A stretch of DNA of 64,000 nt from Tetrahymena elliotti 4EA (GCA_000231825.2 AFXF02001845.1:35949-99948), one strand, 5' to 3'; positions 11,854-25,500 are shown, numbered from the stretch's first letter. Made by a program: numbers and translations. Notes: generated from the letters alone by a model not told the origin.

Positions 11854-14800
11854 ATGAATCATAATGTGAGCTAAATTCAGCAAGATTAGTTTTCCTAGCT
11901 ATCTTTATATGAGTAACTACTTTTAATTGTAGCTTTAGTAGCATTTAATATAATAACATTAAATTATTATCAACTCTTTTTCAAATGGTTTTATATTTTT
12001 TCAACAGCAAATCAATCTACTTACTGAATGTAGAAGGAGCAACAAATAGAAGATAACTGTTTCAAGATGAATTTCAGAGAATGGAAATATATAAATAAAA
12101 TAGTGATGGAGATTGTGAATTAGATGTGTTTGATAGTGAGTCTTAAAGATATATGTAAATGGAGTAATTGCCTTAATTTTGTTTTAATTGATTAAGAAAT
12201 GTTATTTGATATATATAAAAAGGAGCTAAAGAAGCAAAAAAAATACTAATTCTACTCTGATGGTTAAGAAAGTTAATTCATCTGTTGGAATAAATAGTTA
12301 GAGATATTTATAAAATAATGAAATGAATGGCTCATCACCATATCTAACATCCATACACAACAGCGTTAAAATAAACTATGACTTAAATTCTTAGTAGAAT
12401 GACCAAACCAGCCAAAAACTTTATCATAGAGAAGGGACTAAAAAAAAGAGTAAAGTTCTTCAAAGTGCTTATGAAAAATACATGAAAAATAGTAAATTCA
12501 TAAATAATGATGAATAAAGCATGTTAGTGTCCTAAGCTAATATTATGAATTAAGGAATACCAAATTAAGTGCTTGTTAATGGGAGTAGTCCTCTTCCTCT
12601 TACAAACTAATAAGAAGTTTACAAAAAAAATTATTTTATTATTTTATCGTTTATTTAAAAATTTGTAAAATCTCTCTTGATTTCTTCTGCAAAAAAGGAT
12701 TTTAATGTTCTACAAAATTTTCAATTTAATATCATTAATGATAAGGCTTACTATCCATCAATTAAAATAGATTCTAATGCTAAAGAAGAAAAAGGGGATA
12801 TTCTTTTAAATAGAAAAAAATGGCTAGAAAAGAAAATAATAAATTAAAATCTAACAGATTTTAAGAAGTCTTTGGTGGAAAGAAGTCAAATTTTGAGCTA
12901 TTTATTAAAAGTTCTTCTAGAACTAAAAGTATTACAACCTAATTCGATAGCTTTAATTATTTGGGAAAGTATTCTTTTAATTATCATTGTAATATAACTT
13001 GTGTTGGTTCCTATAAAAACATGTTTTGACGTTGACTTCACAAATTTAGTTTGGATGCTAATTTTATATTATGTGCCTATTATCTGCTTTACCATTGATA
13101 TATTTATTGGCTTTCATAAGGGGTTTTATTAGTTTGGAATGGCTGTAACTGATAAGAAGTAAATAGCTGAAAATTACATGAAACTTAAACTTTGGATTGA
13201 TATTTTCTGTACTCTTATTTTGATTATAAATTTAGGATTAAACTCAGCCTTATTAGATTCTCTAGCTCTGCTTCTAAGACTACAACAAGTAAATTACAAA
13301 TATTTTATGTTTACTTTTTTTAATGATTTTATTTTATGGTAAAAGATAGGAGACAAAACATAGTAGATAAATTAACATTTTTAAATTTAATTCAAATTTG
13401 CAATGTTTTATGATCTAGTAAGTTTGATTGTGTTAGTGCTCTTTGTTGCTCATATAAATTGCTGTGGATTTTATTTAGTTTCAAAAAAGACTTAAGAATG
13501 GAATCTTGCAAGCAATACTTGGGTTATGAAGCAAGGGATTGCCCATGATAGTTGGAATATAAAATACATATATTCCTTTTACTTTTCTATTGTAACTATG
13601 ATAACAATTGGATATGGGGATGTTTGTCCAATCAATGTCTACGAAATGATATATACAATAATTATGGCCATTTTTTCATGTGGTGTTTTTGGATATTGCG
13701 TTAATACAATAGGTTCTATTTTTACAGAAATTTAGTAAAAATCAAAATAATTCTAAAAAAAATTATATGATATATCAACTTACATGAATATGAAATCTAT
13801 TAAAAAGGACACCTAAATTAAAATTCTTAAGCAATTAGAATATCTAGAAGACTAAAGTGATGAAATTTTACTCAGAGGTTCAATTAGATTTTTTACTTTA
13901 AATGTTTAACAATTTTTTAATAAAAATTTATAGGAGAGCGCATTTTAAAGCACTGCTCTGTTGAGTTAAGAGAAGAGTTAATCCAACAGTATTTCGGAAA
14001 AATTTTAAACAATATTCCTATTTTAAAAGAAAATTTTACAACTTAGCTCATAGAAAGAGTAAGTCTAAGAATGAAAGAAAAGATATTAAGCCCAGGTGAG
14101 CTCTTTATAATATCAGGATAGATTGTGGATAATTTATATATAATAACTTAAGGAATAGTAGAGTATTCAGCAGTAGATAGAGATAGCTAAAGAACATTAC
14201 TTTAAATCTCAGTACGATATTAAATTAATATATTAAATTAATTCATATTTTAATTAAAATAATAGAAAGACATCAAATTAGTTGGCTTCCAATAATTTCT
14301 AACTAAATAAACATCTGAAGTATCTATATAGGCTAAAACTGCAACAGCTTTGGCATATATTTCATATGATGATTTTTACAGCATAATTAAATAAATTGAT
14401 CTAGACTATGTAAATTAAATTATTCTTTTGTTGTATTTAAAAGTTTTATTTTTCAGGAAAAGTTTTGCATGATTCGGGATTAATTTAAAAATGATAGTAG
14501 GTATTACATTAAATGCTGTAGCTGTGGTTAGTATGGCCATGACTTAAATTTATGTGGGTAGCTTCATTATGTAGTGAATAGAGCTAACTTCAGTAGGAAA
14601 ATATTTCATAATTACGTTTAAGAGAAGAGGATACCTCATTTTAGAAAGATTTAATATAAAACAAATACATTAGGATAAAATCATTAAATTAAAATAGATT
14701 TTAAATTGTATAGATGGACAGCAGTATAGGAAATATATAAGGATTATAATAACATTAATGTATTGTTAGAGATTTAGTATATTGAAAAAGATAAGGAATT

Positions 14801-16442
14801 TTTTAGAAGATGTCCCAAAATTAAATAGAATAAGCTTAAATTATTAAGAAAAATTTCTCTCTTCGAAAAATAAGGTGCCTCAAAAGTGTTGAGTATCTAA
14901 AAATCATTTAATTAAGGGGAATAGTCTGAATTCCATAATGTTGAAACATAAATGAATATCAATGATGATGATGAAGGGTAACAGAATACCTCTTCTTCTT
15001 CTTATGAATCATCTTCATAATCTTCTTAATCTAGTTCTGAAGAATCTAAAATAGCTAAACCGCTTAATGGTGATCTTAAAGAAATGTAGTAGCAATAAAA
15101 AATGGTATAGAACTAGTCTCAAGATTTAGAAAAATCTGTTTATTCTGGAACATATGTTTCATAAAAGAATATTTAATTTCAAAATATGGAGATGTAATAA
15201 TTTTTTGAAACCATTGAAGAAATACCAGAATAACAGCATCTTGAAGATTTAAGAATAAGCAAAGAACTTGAAGGAACTTAATAATTGATGCTGGATCTAA
15301 ATGATCCAAAATCAATTTAGTAAATAAAGTAGATCGTAAATATGGATCAAAATAATATTTTTAATGAATAAAATTTAATTACATAAGATTATAATCCCTA
15401 ACCTTAACAACCTTAATTAAAACATCAGTTTGTAAGGAATCTTTCAATGAATAGTTCAAGCAGTAAAAATAAACAGTAAAACTTAGTGTTTTAAAATAGA
15501 ATGTAAAGTAATAGTACTACAAGCAACAATAATTCAAGTAGTTAAACTGAAAAAAGACATCAAAGTGTAAACTTAAATCTCACAGATGAAGATTAGTCTT
15601 AATTTAAGACAAAACTTTCTGAAATTTAATAAAACTCAACTAATTCTAAAAAAGTTGAAAAAAATAACGAAAAGCAGTAAGTTCTCTCTTTTATAGAATA
15701 AAATTAAAAAAGAAACAAAAAAATCATATAATAGCCATAATAAATCTAGTTAATGTAACAACAATAAGAGTAGCAGTAAGCACTGGCATCTTTAATGGAG
15801 AGTTTTTTTGACTAATTTAAAAAATAAGTTTTTTAAAATAAGTTTTAAAATAATTAGGCAAGTTAATTTTATTAACCACAACTAAATTAGCAGTTTTAAT
15901 CAAATTAAAAAACTTAAAGTAAACGAATAAACCTAGATCTTATAAATAGTAATTCAATAAGCAGCAAAGAAGGTTCAGGTGTTGTTTATCAGGTTTAAAA
16001 TGATACTAATACTATGACAATTGGGTCTGAATAAAAAATAAAAGCTGAAAATACTTAGAACCCTACTCATTTACAAGAAAATTAAGGTTACACAAATTCT
16101 GTACATAATTTAACAATAAACAATAACTATTAAGCTGAATATCATCACATTTTTGGCAAATTGCAATTTAAGTTTGATAAAGTTAAAGAATTTTAAATAT
16201 ATTACCCATAATTTAACATTCAAAATATTATTAAAAGTTATAGAAAAATGAAATACTAATTAAACCAAAGATTAAAACCTAAAAAAATCAAATTCTTCCC
16301 AGGAACAACACAATTGATTAATCCCTCTCCTACTATTTTTAAAAAGTAATAAAAGCTATTTTAATCATCAGTATTTAAAATAAATGATACAAAAGGACAA
16401 GTAAATAACTAGGAGGTCGATCTTACATTTAGTATTTAGTGA
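11854..16442 (+). CDS. CNBD potassium channel with zinc knuckle, paralogue 1
   Basis: Seven exons: 11854-11912, 12008-12154, 12223-13288, 13346-13877, 13934-14211, 14266-14409, 14457-16442; 1403 aa. N-terminal motif EGATNRRQLF at 29-38. Six membrane segments begin near residue 308 (IALIIWESILL). The putative S4 has almost no arginines, so voltage sensing is doubtful. S5 ends in AHINCCGFYLV; the pore reads TMITIGYGD with G513-D516, the potassium filter. A C-linker follows, then a cyclic-nucleotide-binding-like fold with SPGELFIISGQ. The phosphate cassette is altered: GFQQFLT replaces FGE, and the usual Arg is Gln (VSIQAKT). A CCHC knuckle lies at C762, C765, H770, C775. Next comes EKDKEFFRRCPKIK, then a roughly 450-residue Q/N/S-rich tail, and the C-terminal element starting FGKLQF at 1308. 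Family knowledge: relatives are CNG/HCN/EAG-like plasma or ciliary membrane channels. The start is the ATG in phase with intron 1; the second intron (12155-12222) is less certain. Confidence 0.85.
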
Positions 16443-16762
16443 TTATAGTTTGTTTTTTTATATTAAATTTAAAAACTCTCTTTTTGTTTTCTTACATATT
16501 TTTGTTAATAAAGTCTTTAAATTTTAATCGTGAGCTATTTTTTATCTAAATAATAAGCTTTCAAATTAAGAAATTTATTTTCATTTACTACTTAAAAGTA
16601 CTGTAAAAGCAAGAATAACATTATTAAAAAAACTTTAAAAAATAAAGATTAGTTTTGAATTATATTTGCTTATGATTGATTGTTGATTACAAACAGATAA
16701 ATTAATTAAATAATTCTTATCAAACAAAGTAGAAATAAGTCAGTCAGTAAAAGGCATTAAAG
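16443..16762. other. Short spacer between channel paralogues 1 and 2
   Basis: 320 bp of A/T-rich DNA between TGA of one channel and ATG of the next on the same strand. Nothing recognisable; it must contain the promoter of the second channel. Confidence 0.4.
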
Positions 16763-19700
16763 ATGAATAATTTGACATAACGAAATGATGCTTTAATGAA
16801 AATAAATGATGAAAGCAAAAATGAATCGATTTATTTTAAAGAAATGACTATTGAGCAAATGATTTAGTATTTTTTTAACATATTTTTTTAAATAATATTT
16901 GTTAAGTGTTTTTAGTAATCAAAATTAAGAAAAAGTGGAAGAATCTAATTATTACATTAACAATCAAGGAGCAGATAATAGAAGAAGGCTCTTTAGCTCA
17001 AATCATGATTTTAATTTTTTTTAAAGAGCTAAATCCACTAACTAAGATATAATAATTTCAGATTATCCAGACAAAGTAAAAAACATCATTTTTTATGAAT
17101 TTATTAGACTTGCCAATACAATAATTCTACTTGGAAAATAAATAGAAAAAATATCAATAAAATATTTTTTAAAATTGAAGCAAAGCTCATAAGGAAATAG
17201 AAAATCAAGATTTTTTGTATACGATGGTATTATTTATTTGTTTGTTTTAATATTTTCATCTTACAATTTGTCTAAAGATTAAACCATTGACCAATTTGAC
17301 AGAGATAAAGACAATAATGTAAATAAATCACAAGAAGATTCTAAAACAAACACTTTTAGAGACTCTCAAAATACAGAATCAGTTTCTAGTCTTTTTATAG
17401 GACAATTGTCAAGAGATAAGAGGAGACATGATACTAACTTGATAGAAGGTAGTTAGGGATCTTAAAGAAGTATATTTAGAAACTAAAGGCCTATGAGATA
17501 CAATACTTTTATTTTAAGTGAATAAGAAGATTAACAGTCAAAAGTTATTTAGGCTTCTAAGTTTAAGCAAAAGAACTAATCCTTTAATAAAAGTGCTGCA
17601 ATGATTGTTGATTAACCAAACAATATTTATGGCTATAAGAATCATCTGATCTCTCTAACCTACTTAATAAAATTTGTTAAATAATTATTACTTCGTGTTG
17701 CATATAAAGACTATAGAATCCTACAAAAAAAGTAGCTGTAAATAATATCTGATTAATCAATCATAGATTTAGGTTATATAAATAAGATGTATGAATTGAA
17801 TCATGAAGATAACATTATTAAACGAAGAAATAATGTTCTTTAGCTACAAAAAGGATTACAGAAAGAAAAAGAAGGAAAATTAAAAATTATTTTTTTTAAT
17901 TTTTTTTATAATTATATTTATCTTTAATGGCTTAGATCAAAAGCATTAAATCCTTCAACATTAGTTATCATTATTTGGGAAATATTCTTTTTGTCATTAT
18001 TAATATTTTAACTCATGATTCTTCCGATTAAAGGTTGTTTTCAATAAGTTTAATTAGATTCTTAATATTACTCATTTATTCTTTACTAGATACCTATTCT
18101 TTGTTTTATTATTGATATCATTTTTGGTTTTCACACTGGATATTATGAGCTTGGTAAGCCAATTATGAATAAGAAAAAAATAGCTATTAATTATTTATAT
18201 CATAAGTTCTGGATAGATTTTAGTTGCACTCTCTTGCTTTCTTTTAATTTATATTTTGGGTCAAATATGATTGATTTTTTAGCTATGTTTCTAAGAATTA
18301 ATTAAGTAAAATTTCTTAAAATTATTTCGAAATTAACAAAAATACTTTTATTCCTTAGATGAAAATCAAAATTAAAAAAATTGACTAGCATTTTCGCCTC
18401 TCATATAGATATGCATTTGTAACATCCATTCTGAAGCTCATATTTTTAATTGTAATTTTAGCTCATTTAACTGGGTGTGGATTTCATTTAGTAGGAGATT
18501 ATTCTAATTAACTCTAGAACAGAGTAAAGTATGGAAATGATTATTATTACTCCTGGATACATTATTCTGGTTTGTAAGATTAAGACTGGTTTAATCGTTA
18601 TATTTGGTCAATTTATTTTTCTATCATTACTATGATCACAATAGGATATGGTGATATTGTTCCAATCAATTTATATGAAAAAATATATGTGATAGGAATG
18701 ACCTTTATATCGTGTGCTACTTTTGCCTATTGCATTAACACTATAGGAAATATATTTGCAGAGAGGCATAAAAAATAAAAAGACTTTGAATCCAATTAAT
18801 ACTAACTTTAATCATATCTAGATTACATGGAGTGCTCTTAGGAAACTTAATTAAGAGTATTAAAATACTTTGAATATCTTAATGAATAATAAGACGAAGT
18901 TGTATAAAATGGTATAACTTTAATTTCTTTGAAATAATTTATCATTTAATTTTGTATTTAGGTTAATTAGTTTTTACCAAGTGTCCACCTGATCTAAAAG
19001 AAGAAATTATCTAAGAAAGAAATTAGAAACTTCTCAAACTGATCCCTCTTTTTAATAAAAACTTTAGCAACGAGTTTATCAATTTGTGTGCTAAATTTAT
19101 GGAAGAAAAAAGAATAGGGCCTGGAGAAAAAATTCTCATGGAAAATTAAATTCCACAGTTCTTAGTTATTATTGTTAAAGGAGAAGCAGAGTATTTCTTT
19201 TAAAATCTATAAAACAAAAGACCACTGCAATTAATCTAAGTAAAACCCAAATTTCATTAATTTTAGTAATTGTTATTGAGTCACTATATTATCCACAAAT
19301 ATCAAAAGATCAAATCTTTATAAATTTAAATATCTAAAAAAGTCATCTTTTAGAATAATGACTTTCAGTAATATTATTAAAATATTCCAAAATAAATTTA
19401 AAGAGCCTTAATTTAAGCTAAGAAATTTATTCAACTATATCAATTAAATTTTAATTTACTTTTGATTTTGAATGATTACATGAAATAATATACAATTAAA
19501 TTTTTACTTTTCTTGATTTTCCATTTAAGTATTTTTGTAAGTACAAAAATAAAAATTTTTTAGAATAAAGCATTTGATAATCAATCCATAATAATTAATA
19601 AAGAAACAAAATGATGTAGAGTTTTTTTATTATTAAAAAGCTAATAATATTTTTATTTTAAGAAATAATTATTTTTTATAACATATTTAAAAAGGGAAAA

Positions 19701-21583
19701 GCTTTAGGATTGAAACAATTTTTAACTGAAACTCCAATACCTCTAGCTATTCGTGCTAAAACTGTCTCAACAATCATCTAAATACCTTACACTTAATTTG
19801 TTAATTTAATAAAGAATTTTTCATATGATTTTGTAAATATTTCTTATTAATGAGTTTCTAATTATTAATATTTTTTAAATCTTAGGAACTATTTTGTTAG
19901 ATAAGAGATCAAATGATATTTGAAAATCGTTTTATTGAATAGTGTTACTCTTGTTTATAATATGGGCATGATATTTCAGATTGCCCATAAATACATTACA
20001 AAGCATAAAATTTTTTGTTTGCTAAAAAGGTTTTTCACTCTAAATAATAAAAAAGAGATGTAAGTTTTATGAGACAAAAAACAAAAGAGGGGAATACTTG
20101 GGAAGAAAGAGTACATGTAGCTATGAGTCTCAAAATGAAAAGATTAGAATTAGTTCAAGAGATCTATTAGGACTATAACGATATTTGTATTTCTGACTTA
20201 ATACAAATTTAAGAGCAAGATAAATTCTTTTTTAAAAGATTTCCTAAAATAAAGCAAGAATAAATTAATAGAGTATATTGTATCCGAAAAAAAACTTAAA
20301 GTATTCATTAATAAAATTAGTAAAATAATTAAATAGATTTATTGTATTCTCTATCAAAATCTTATAATTCTTATGACTCTGATTAGAGTCAGAATATAAC
20401 TTCAAGTTCAGATTCTTGTGAAAGTGAAAATTCAATATGTATTTCTGATGCTGGGTAAAAAAAACTTTCAAAATAGCCATCATCTGCTATTATGAATGAT
20501 CTAAAAAATAGAAAAACATCTGAATTAAAAAATATTACTGAAAATTAACTAGATGTAATCTTAAATTAAATTAATGATGAAGATGTAAATAAGAGTAAAT
20601 AGAGTTCCCAAATTAGATTATCTGATCTTAAAAAGAAAAATCATAGTATATAATTATTTGATTATCTAATGGATTACCTAAAGTAACAAAAAAACCCCTC
20701 AGAAAGTGCCAAAAATGAAATAAATAAATAAGAGAGCTCAGAGAAATTGCATGATTAAAAGCTTATTGTTTCTAATTCAGTTTAAAATGAGAATAATTCT
20801 AACTTAGATTTTCTGAGAATAAACTTCTCAAAAGAAAATGTCTCAGATGATAAAAATAGCTTTTACTAGAATACGAGCAATGATATGTCACCATGTCTGT
20901 CTAAATATAAATAAATTTAAAGCATCTAATAGAACCAAGAAAAATATATCAATCAGAAATCAATAGATAAAAAATTTTTGCAAATACTTTAAAAGCAGAG
21001 CAATTAAATTAATTAGCTAAGAAGTAATCTAAAAAATCTGAAAGGAAATGAAGGAGGATAACCAAATATAAATTTGACAGTTGGCTTAGATCAAAACAGC
21101 TAAGAAAAATTATTCTTTAACCATTATCTGTAAATTTAACAATTTCTATCATCCTGGAAAGTGCAAATGTAGAAACAACTGAATACTTCATCACTTAAGC
21201 CAAATTTAAAAAGTCTAACAAGCATAAAGGAAAATAGGACCTAGTCTTAAAGATAAAAATCAAGGAGCAATAAATAAGATTCAGAAATTCCTTTACAAAA
21301 AGAATAAATTGTCACTGATAGCATTCAATTGAACTATGTAAATAATAACTTTTTTGGGAAACTTGGATTAGGATTTGAAAATGTTAAAGATTTCTAGTAT
21401 TATTTTCCAAAATTTAATATGCTTAATATTATAAAAGGATATAGAAAAATTTTATAAAGGTAATAGCAAAAGCAAATTAAATAATCTGGTTATTTCTTTG
21501 ATAAAAAATCTGCCCATAGGCATTTAAAAACATTTCTTCCTAGAAACTCAATTAGATTCCCTCAAAATAATTAAGACTTTTGA
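16763..21583 (+). CDS. CNBD potassium channel with zinc knuckle, paralogue 2
   Basis: Exons 16763-16866, 16916-18305, 18359-18911, 18962-19239, 19695-19832, 19886-21583; 1386 aa. A 51-nt in-frame stretch at 17227-17277 looks like a further GT...AG intron; if removed, the protein is 1369 aa and later numbers fall by 17. Motifs in order: GADNRRRLF at 53-61; S1 around STLVIIWEIFF; weakly charged S4 (AMFLRINQ); S5 AHLTGCGFHLV; pore TMITIGYGD with the filter starting at G594; CNBD-like fold with GPGEKILMENQ and a phosphate-cassette Arg retained in LAIRAKT, but FGE replaced by KQFLT. The knuckle is C841, C844, H849, C854 (CYSCLQYGHDISDC). Then QDKFFFKRFPKIK, a long polar tail, and FGKLGLGF from residue 1311 leading to YYFPKFN. 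The CNBD intron (19240-19694) is 455 nt, far longer than its equivalents. Predicted K+-permeable, cyclic-nucleotide-related channel. Confidence 0.83.
19240..19694 (+). other. Unusually long intron with inverted repeat in channel 2
   Basis: The equivalent intron is 52-95 nt in the four sister genes but 455 nt here. Coding resumes with GKALGLKQFLT, directly alignable to the sisters, so no exon is hidden inside. It contains a perfect inverted repeat TATTTTTGTA-AG-TACAAAAATA at 19530-19551. It may be a small AT-rich insertion. Confidence 0.55.
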
Positions 21584-22506
21584 TTTTAATTTGAACCTAC
21601 TAAAAATGGTGTTTTATCCTCTCTAAAAAAGGATCTATTATTTCTGGATTATCTGAGATATCTTGCTTTAATTTCTTCATATTTAAATTTTTACATGAAA
21701 AAGTACTTCTTCTCTATGAAATTTTTTCATCTTTATTCTACTTAAGATTTATATTATTGATAAAAAATCATTCATATTTTTCATGTCTCCATTTCCCCTG
21801 AGAATTACATTTAAAAAATCATAAATTTCATATCACCGTGTATATTAACCGCAATATTTTTTTCAGATTGTTTTTCTGAAATTAAATGCCCAAAATTAAT
21901 TGCAATTAAAAAAAGATAAATTATCAATTAAAGTTATCTTCTATGCATAAATTTTTATTAAAAAAATAGAATAAGATGATATTTAACTAAAAGTATTAAT
22001 TTAAATTGTAAATAATGAAAAGCTATAATTTTATTATAAAACATCTATTTATTAAAATAAAAAATTGATACATTTTTTCATATTTTAAGAAATATTTTAT
22101 GATGAAAACTGTTTGTTGAAGAAAAAAATTAACATCTTTTTAATAAAATAAGTAGAATTTAAAATGTAGAGTTACTTTTTTATTATTTTTTGCTTAATTC
22201 AGAATTTTAACTAATTTTATTGGCAACATTTTAAAAAGAATATCAAATTCACCTACTCCCACTTATTTTTCAATTATTAATTGGTATTATTATGTTTAGC
22301 TTATATAGGTTTTATGTTCGTAAAATTTAAGTGCGATAATGTTAAACTTTATTATTAACTAAGAAATTAAAATACATACATGATTATTAATTTATTATCC
22401 ACAGATATAGTAAACTAATAACATAAAAATAATATATAAGTAGAACAATTTAACTCAATACCAAAATTCATTAAAAGAACTGGTAGATAGATTTTAAGAC
22501 AATTCT
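21584..22506. other. Spacer between channel paralogues 2 and 3
   Basis: About 920 bp. The first 250 bp contain slightly more mixed sequence with T-rich tracts, but no frame stays open and no similarity to channel exons was evident by eye. Rest is A/T homopolymer sequence. Confidence 0.4.
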
Positions 22507-25500
22507 ATGATTCCAAAAGACCAAGCAATAATACCTATCAACTTAGGATAAAACATAAGTTTCATGCAAAACAGTTCCAGCAATTATTCAAATCACTAAA
22601 TTGACAATGAAAATTTTAAGTAACTTAGCAAATATAATAATGTGATTTACATAATTAATATTACTTACTTTTTAAAAAAGTCCTTTGGAGTTTTATTCAA
22701 TTAACAAAGAAGGAGCTTAGAATAGAAGAAAGTTATTTTCATTTCAAAATAAAAGAGAAAACGATGATATATAAGATGATGCAATGTTTAGCTCTAACAA
22801 TTAATAAAGCTCTGTTTTTGGTGAAAAGATTTAATTTTTAAATAGGGATGATTAGATATAAAGTAAATCTCATAAGAAATCACACAAAAGCTCCAGATCT
22901 TCTACTGTTGTATAGGGATCAATGCACAGTGATCTAGATAGATTCAGGAAAGAATAATGCAGATAAAATTTGAATACTTCCTATAATGTAGATGAAGTAC
23001 AAGAGAATATAGCTTTCAAATAAATTAAATAAGAAGATCCATTAAATTAAAAACCGTATAGTGCAAACTTGTAAATAGATAATCAATAAACAAAATCATT
23101 TTAAAATGAGAATATTGAACTATAGTATGCATAATTATAACAAAATTGTTGTTAGCAATCTTAGAATTAATGTACCATTGAGAATAGTAAAACAAATATT
23201 AAATATTTCCACATTAAATTAATATTTTCTAATGCTAATATTTTCAATATTTTTAATTAAAAAAAGGATTAAATATTTCTTTAAAATTCGTTAAATAAGT
23301 CTGGCATAGAATTCTAAGTAGAGACTTCAAAATGATAAAGTAATTTCACTACTAAGCTATTTCAGATAAATGCTCTTTCTATAATAAAAGTTAAGAGACG
23401 AATTGTCTTACAAACAATAGCATTAGTAATAAATTTATTCAATAAAAGGAAAAATAATACGAAATAATGTTTCCATCAAACGAACAAACCTGTATATAAA
23501 AGATTCAATAGATTATACATAACAATTTTATTTAATTAGGCAATATTTTCTTTTGCTCTGATTTTAATTTTTCATTATATAACCCTCTTATAATCTTAAA
23601 AGATATTTTTCTATTCTTTGCCTGTTTAGCTGTTATAGGATACTTAGTATTTTACATCTCTATTTATTAAGTGATTGATTAAACTACTACATCATTATAA
23701 ACTATAGCTATTACTTCATTAGGGATTATATTATTAGATATACTCTTAAAAATTAAAACCTCAGTTGTATTTTAATCTGATGTTAGTTTTGATTCTTAAT
23801 ACATTTGCTCAGAATATATTTCTAAAGAATTTAAATCAGACATTATTTTTATCAGCTTTGTTGGACTCTCATTTATAAATTAAAATATTCAGCCTATATT
23901 TTTACTCCTAAGCTTTCTTATCATGGTCATAAAGGTAAATTGTTTTGTTTATTTTAATTAAAAATTTAATGAAAATAATCTTTAATAGTAAATATTTTTA
24001 TATAATTTAAATATATAGATATACAAAAGACTATTTGCGAATGGTTTATTTAAAAAAATGTAGCTTCAAAATATTCTCAAATATCAAATAATACGTTTTC
24101 TTGCTATAATAGCTTTTGTTATTCATTTCAGTTTATGTGGATTAAATATTATTTCTAGCATCTCTAAAAGGTCTGATTGTTGTAGTACTTATCTAATAGA
24201 AAGATATGAAAACGGTCAAATAAATTATTTATAACTCTACTAACAAAATTTTCGGATTATATTCTCAAGATTTCTAAATTATTATTAAAGATATCACTAT
24301 ATAAATGATAATTTGAATGATGTTGAAGCAATATATTTAGATATCATTATCATTATAGACTTGATCATTTTCCTTTATTACACAGTCATTTTCTTTTTCA
24401 CTTACCTAAAAGAATTTAATTCTTAAAATATGAATTAAGAATAAATCATAGATGCTATTTCTTTTCTAGATAACAGAAATGTTTCTCTTGAAACGAAAGC
24501 TATTTGTGTAGAATATTTAGAAGGTATGAATAAATGTATTTTTCAACAAAATCTTAAAGGTAAAAACAATTTAGTTTTGTTTATTTTGAATTATTCTTAA
24601 TATTTTTCATTTTATTAAAAATTAGGATTAAATGCACTTGAAAAATTTCCATTGCAAATAAAATAAAAAATAAAAATTGAAAGCTATTATGCCTTATTAA
24701 CTTAAGTTGAGTAATTTAAAAGTAATTTTAGTAAACCATTTTTGAAAAAGCTAGCTTTTTATGTGAAAGAAAGAGTCTTTCATAATGATGAAGTCATTTA
24801 AAAGAAGAACTTTGTTTTAGATAAATTATATTTGTTCTAGAGCTAAAATCAATTAAACTATTTGCTAGAATATGGTGATGTTTCTAAAAATCTAATCGAA
24901 CTCTATGTAATTTATTATTCATCTTTTATTATACCTATAAAGTTTTCTTTCTTTTAACCTGTCCATCTATTTTTTTATTTATTTCTTTTTTTTTAAAAAA
25001 GTAAAGAGATAGAAGCAAAGTATATCCTGACCTAAAGTATTTTTTGTCTGGAATATTGTGTCCTTATAGTATTTAAAGTTAAAGTAATAATATAGTCCCT
25101 TTTATTACTATAGAAGATTTCTTAGCAGTCATCAAATGCTTTGATAAGGATTATGTAAAAAAATATTTTATATTTCAAATTGAATAAATAAATTAATTAA
25201 TTCTTATACTTATAATAAATAAGGAAAAATTTTGTATGATTAAAGATAAGATTCAATTTGAGCTTATTTCATTTAATAGATGTAATAGCTGCTTGTAGTA
25301 TAACCATGACATATTGAATTGTTAAATGCTACATTTTTATCCTGATAAAGGAATATTTTATAAACTATCAGATGTCTAACAGAGATAGTTTAAGAATAGG
25401 TAAAAGTATGAGAAATAAAACTCACTTAAAATAAGAGAACACATAAGATATGATTTAATACTAATTAGATTGCGTTAAGTCACTCAATAAAATGATCTTA

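Noticed and set aside
14514..14556. Zinc knuckle as sign of a retrotransposon Gag insertion
   Set aside because: No other Gag, protease or reverse-transcriptase motif is present, and the knuckle sits at the same codon of the same exon in five paralogues, so it belongs to the channel family.
15076..15315. Minus-strand ORF inside channel 1
   Set aside because: Shadow of the Q-rich tail of the channel on the + strand.
17227..17277. A 51-nt GT...AG segment in channel 2
   Set aside because: Not rejected as an intron, but left in the coding length because it is in frame without stops and sequence alone cannot decide.
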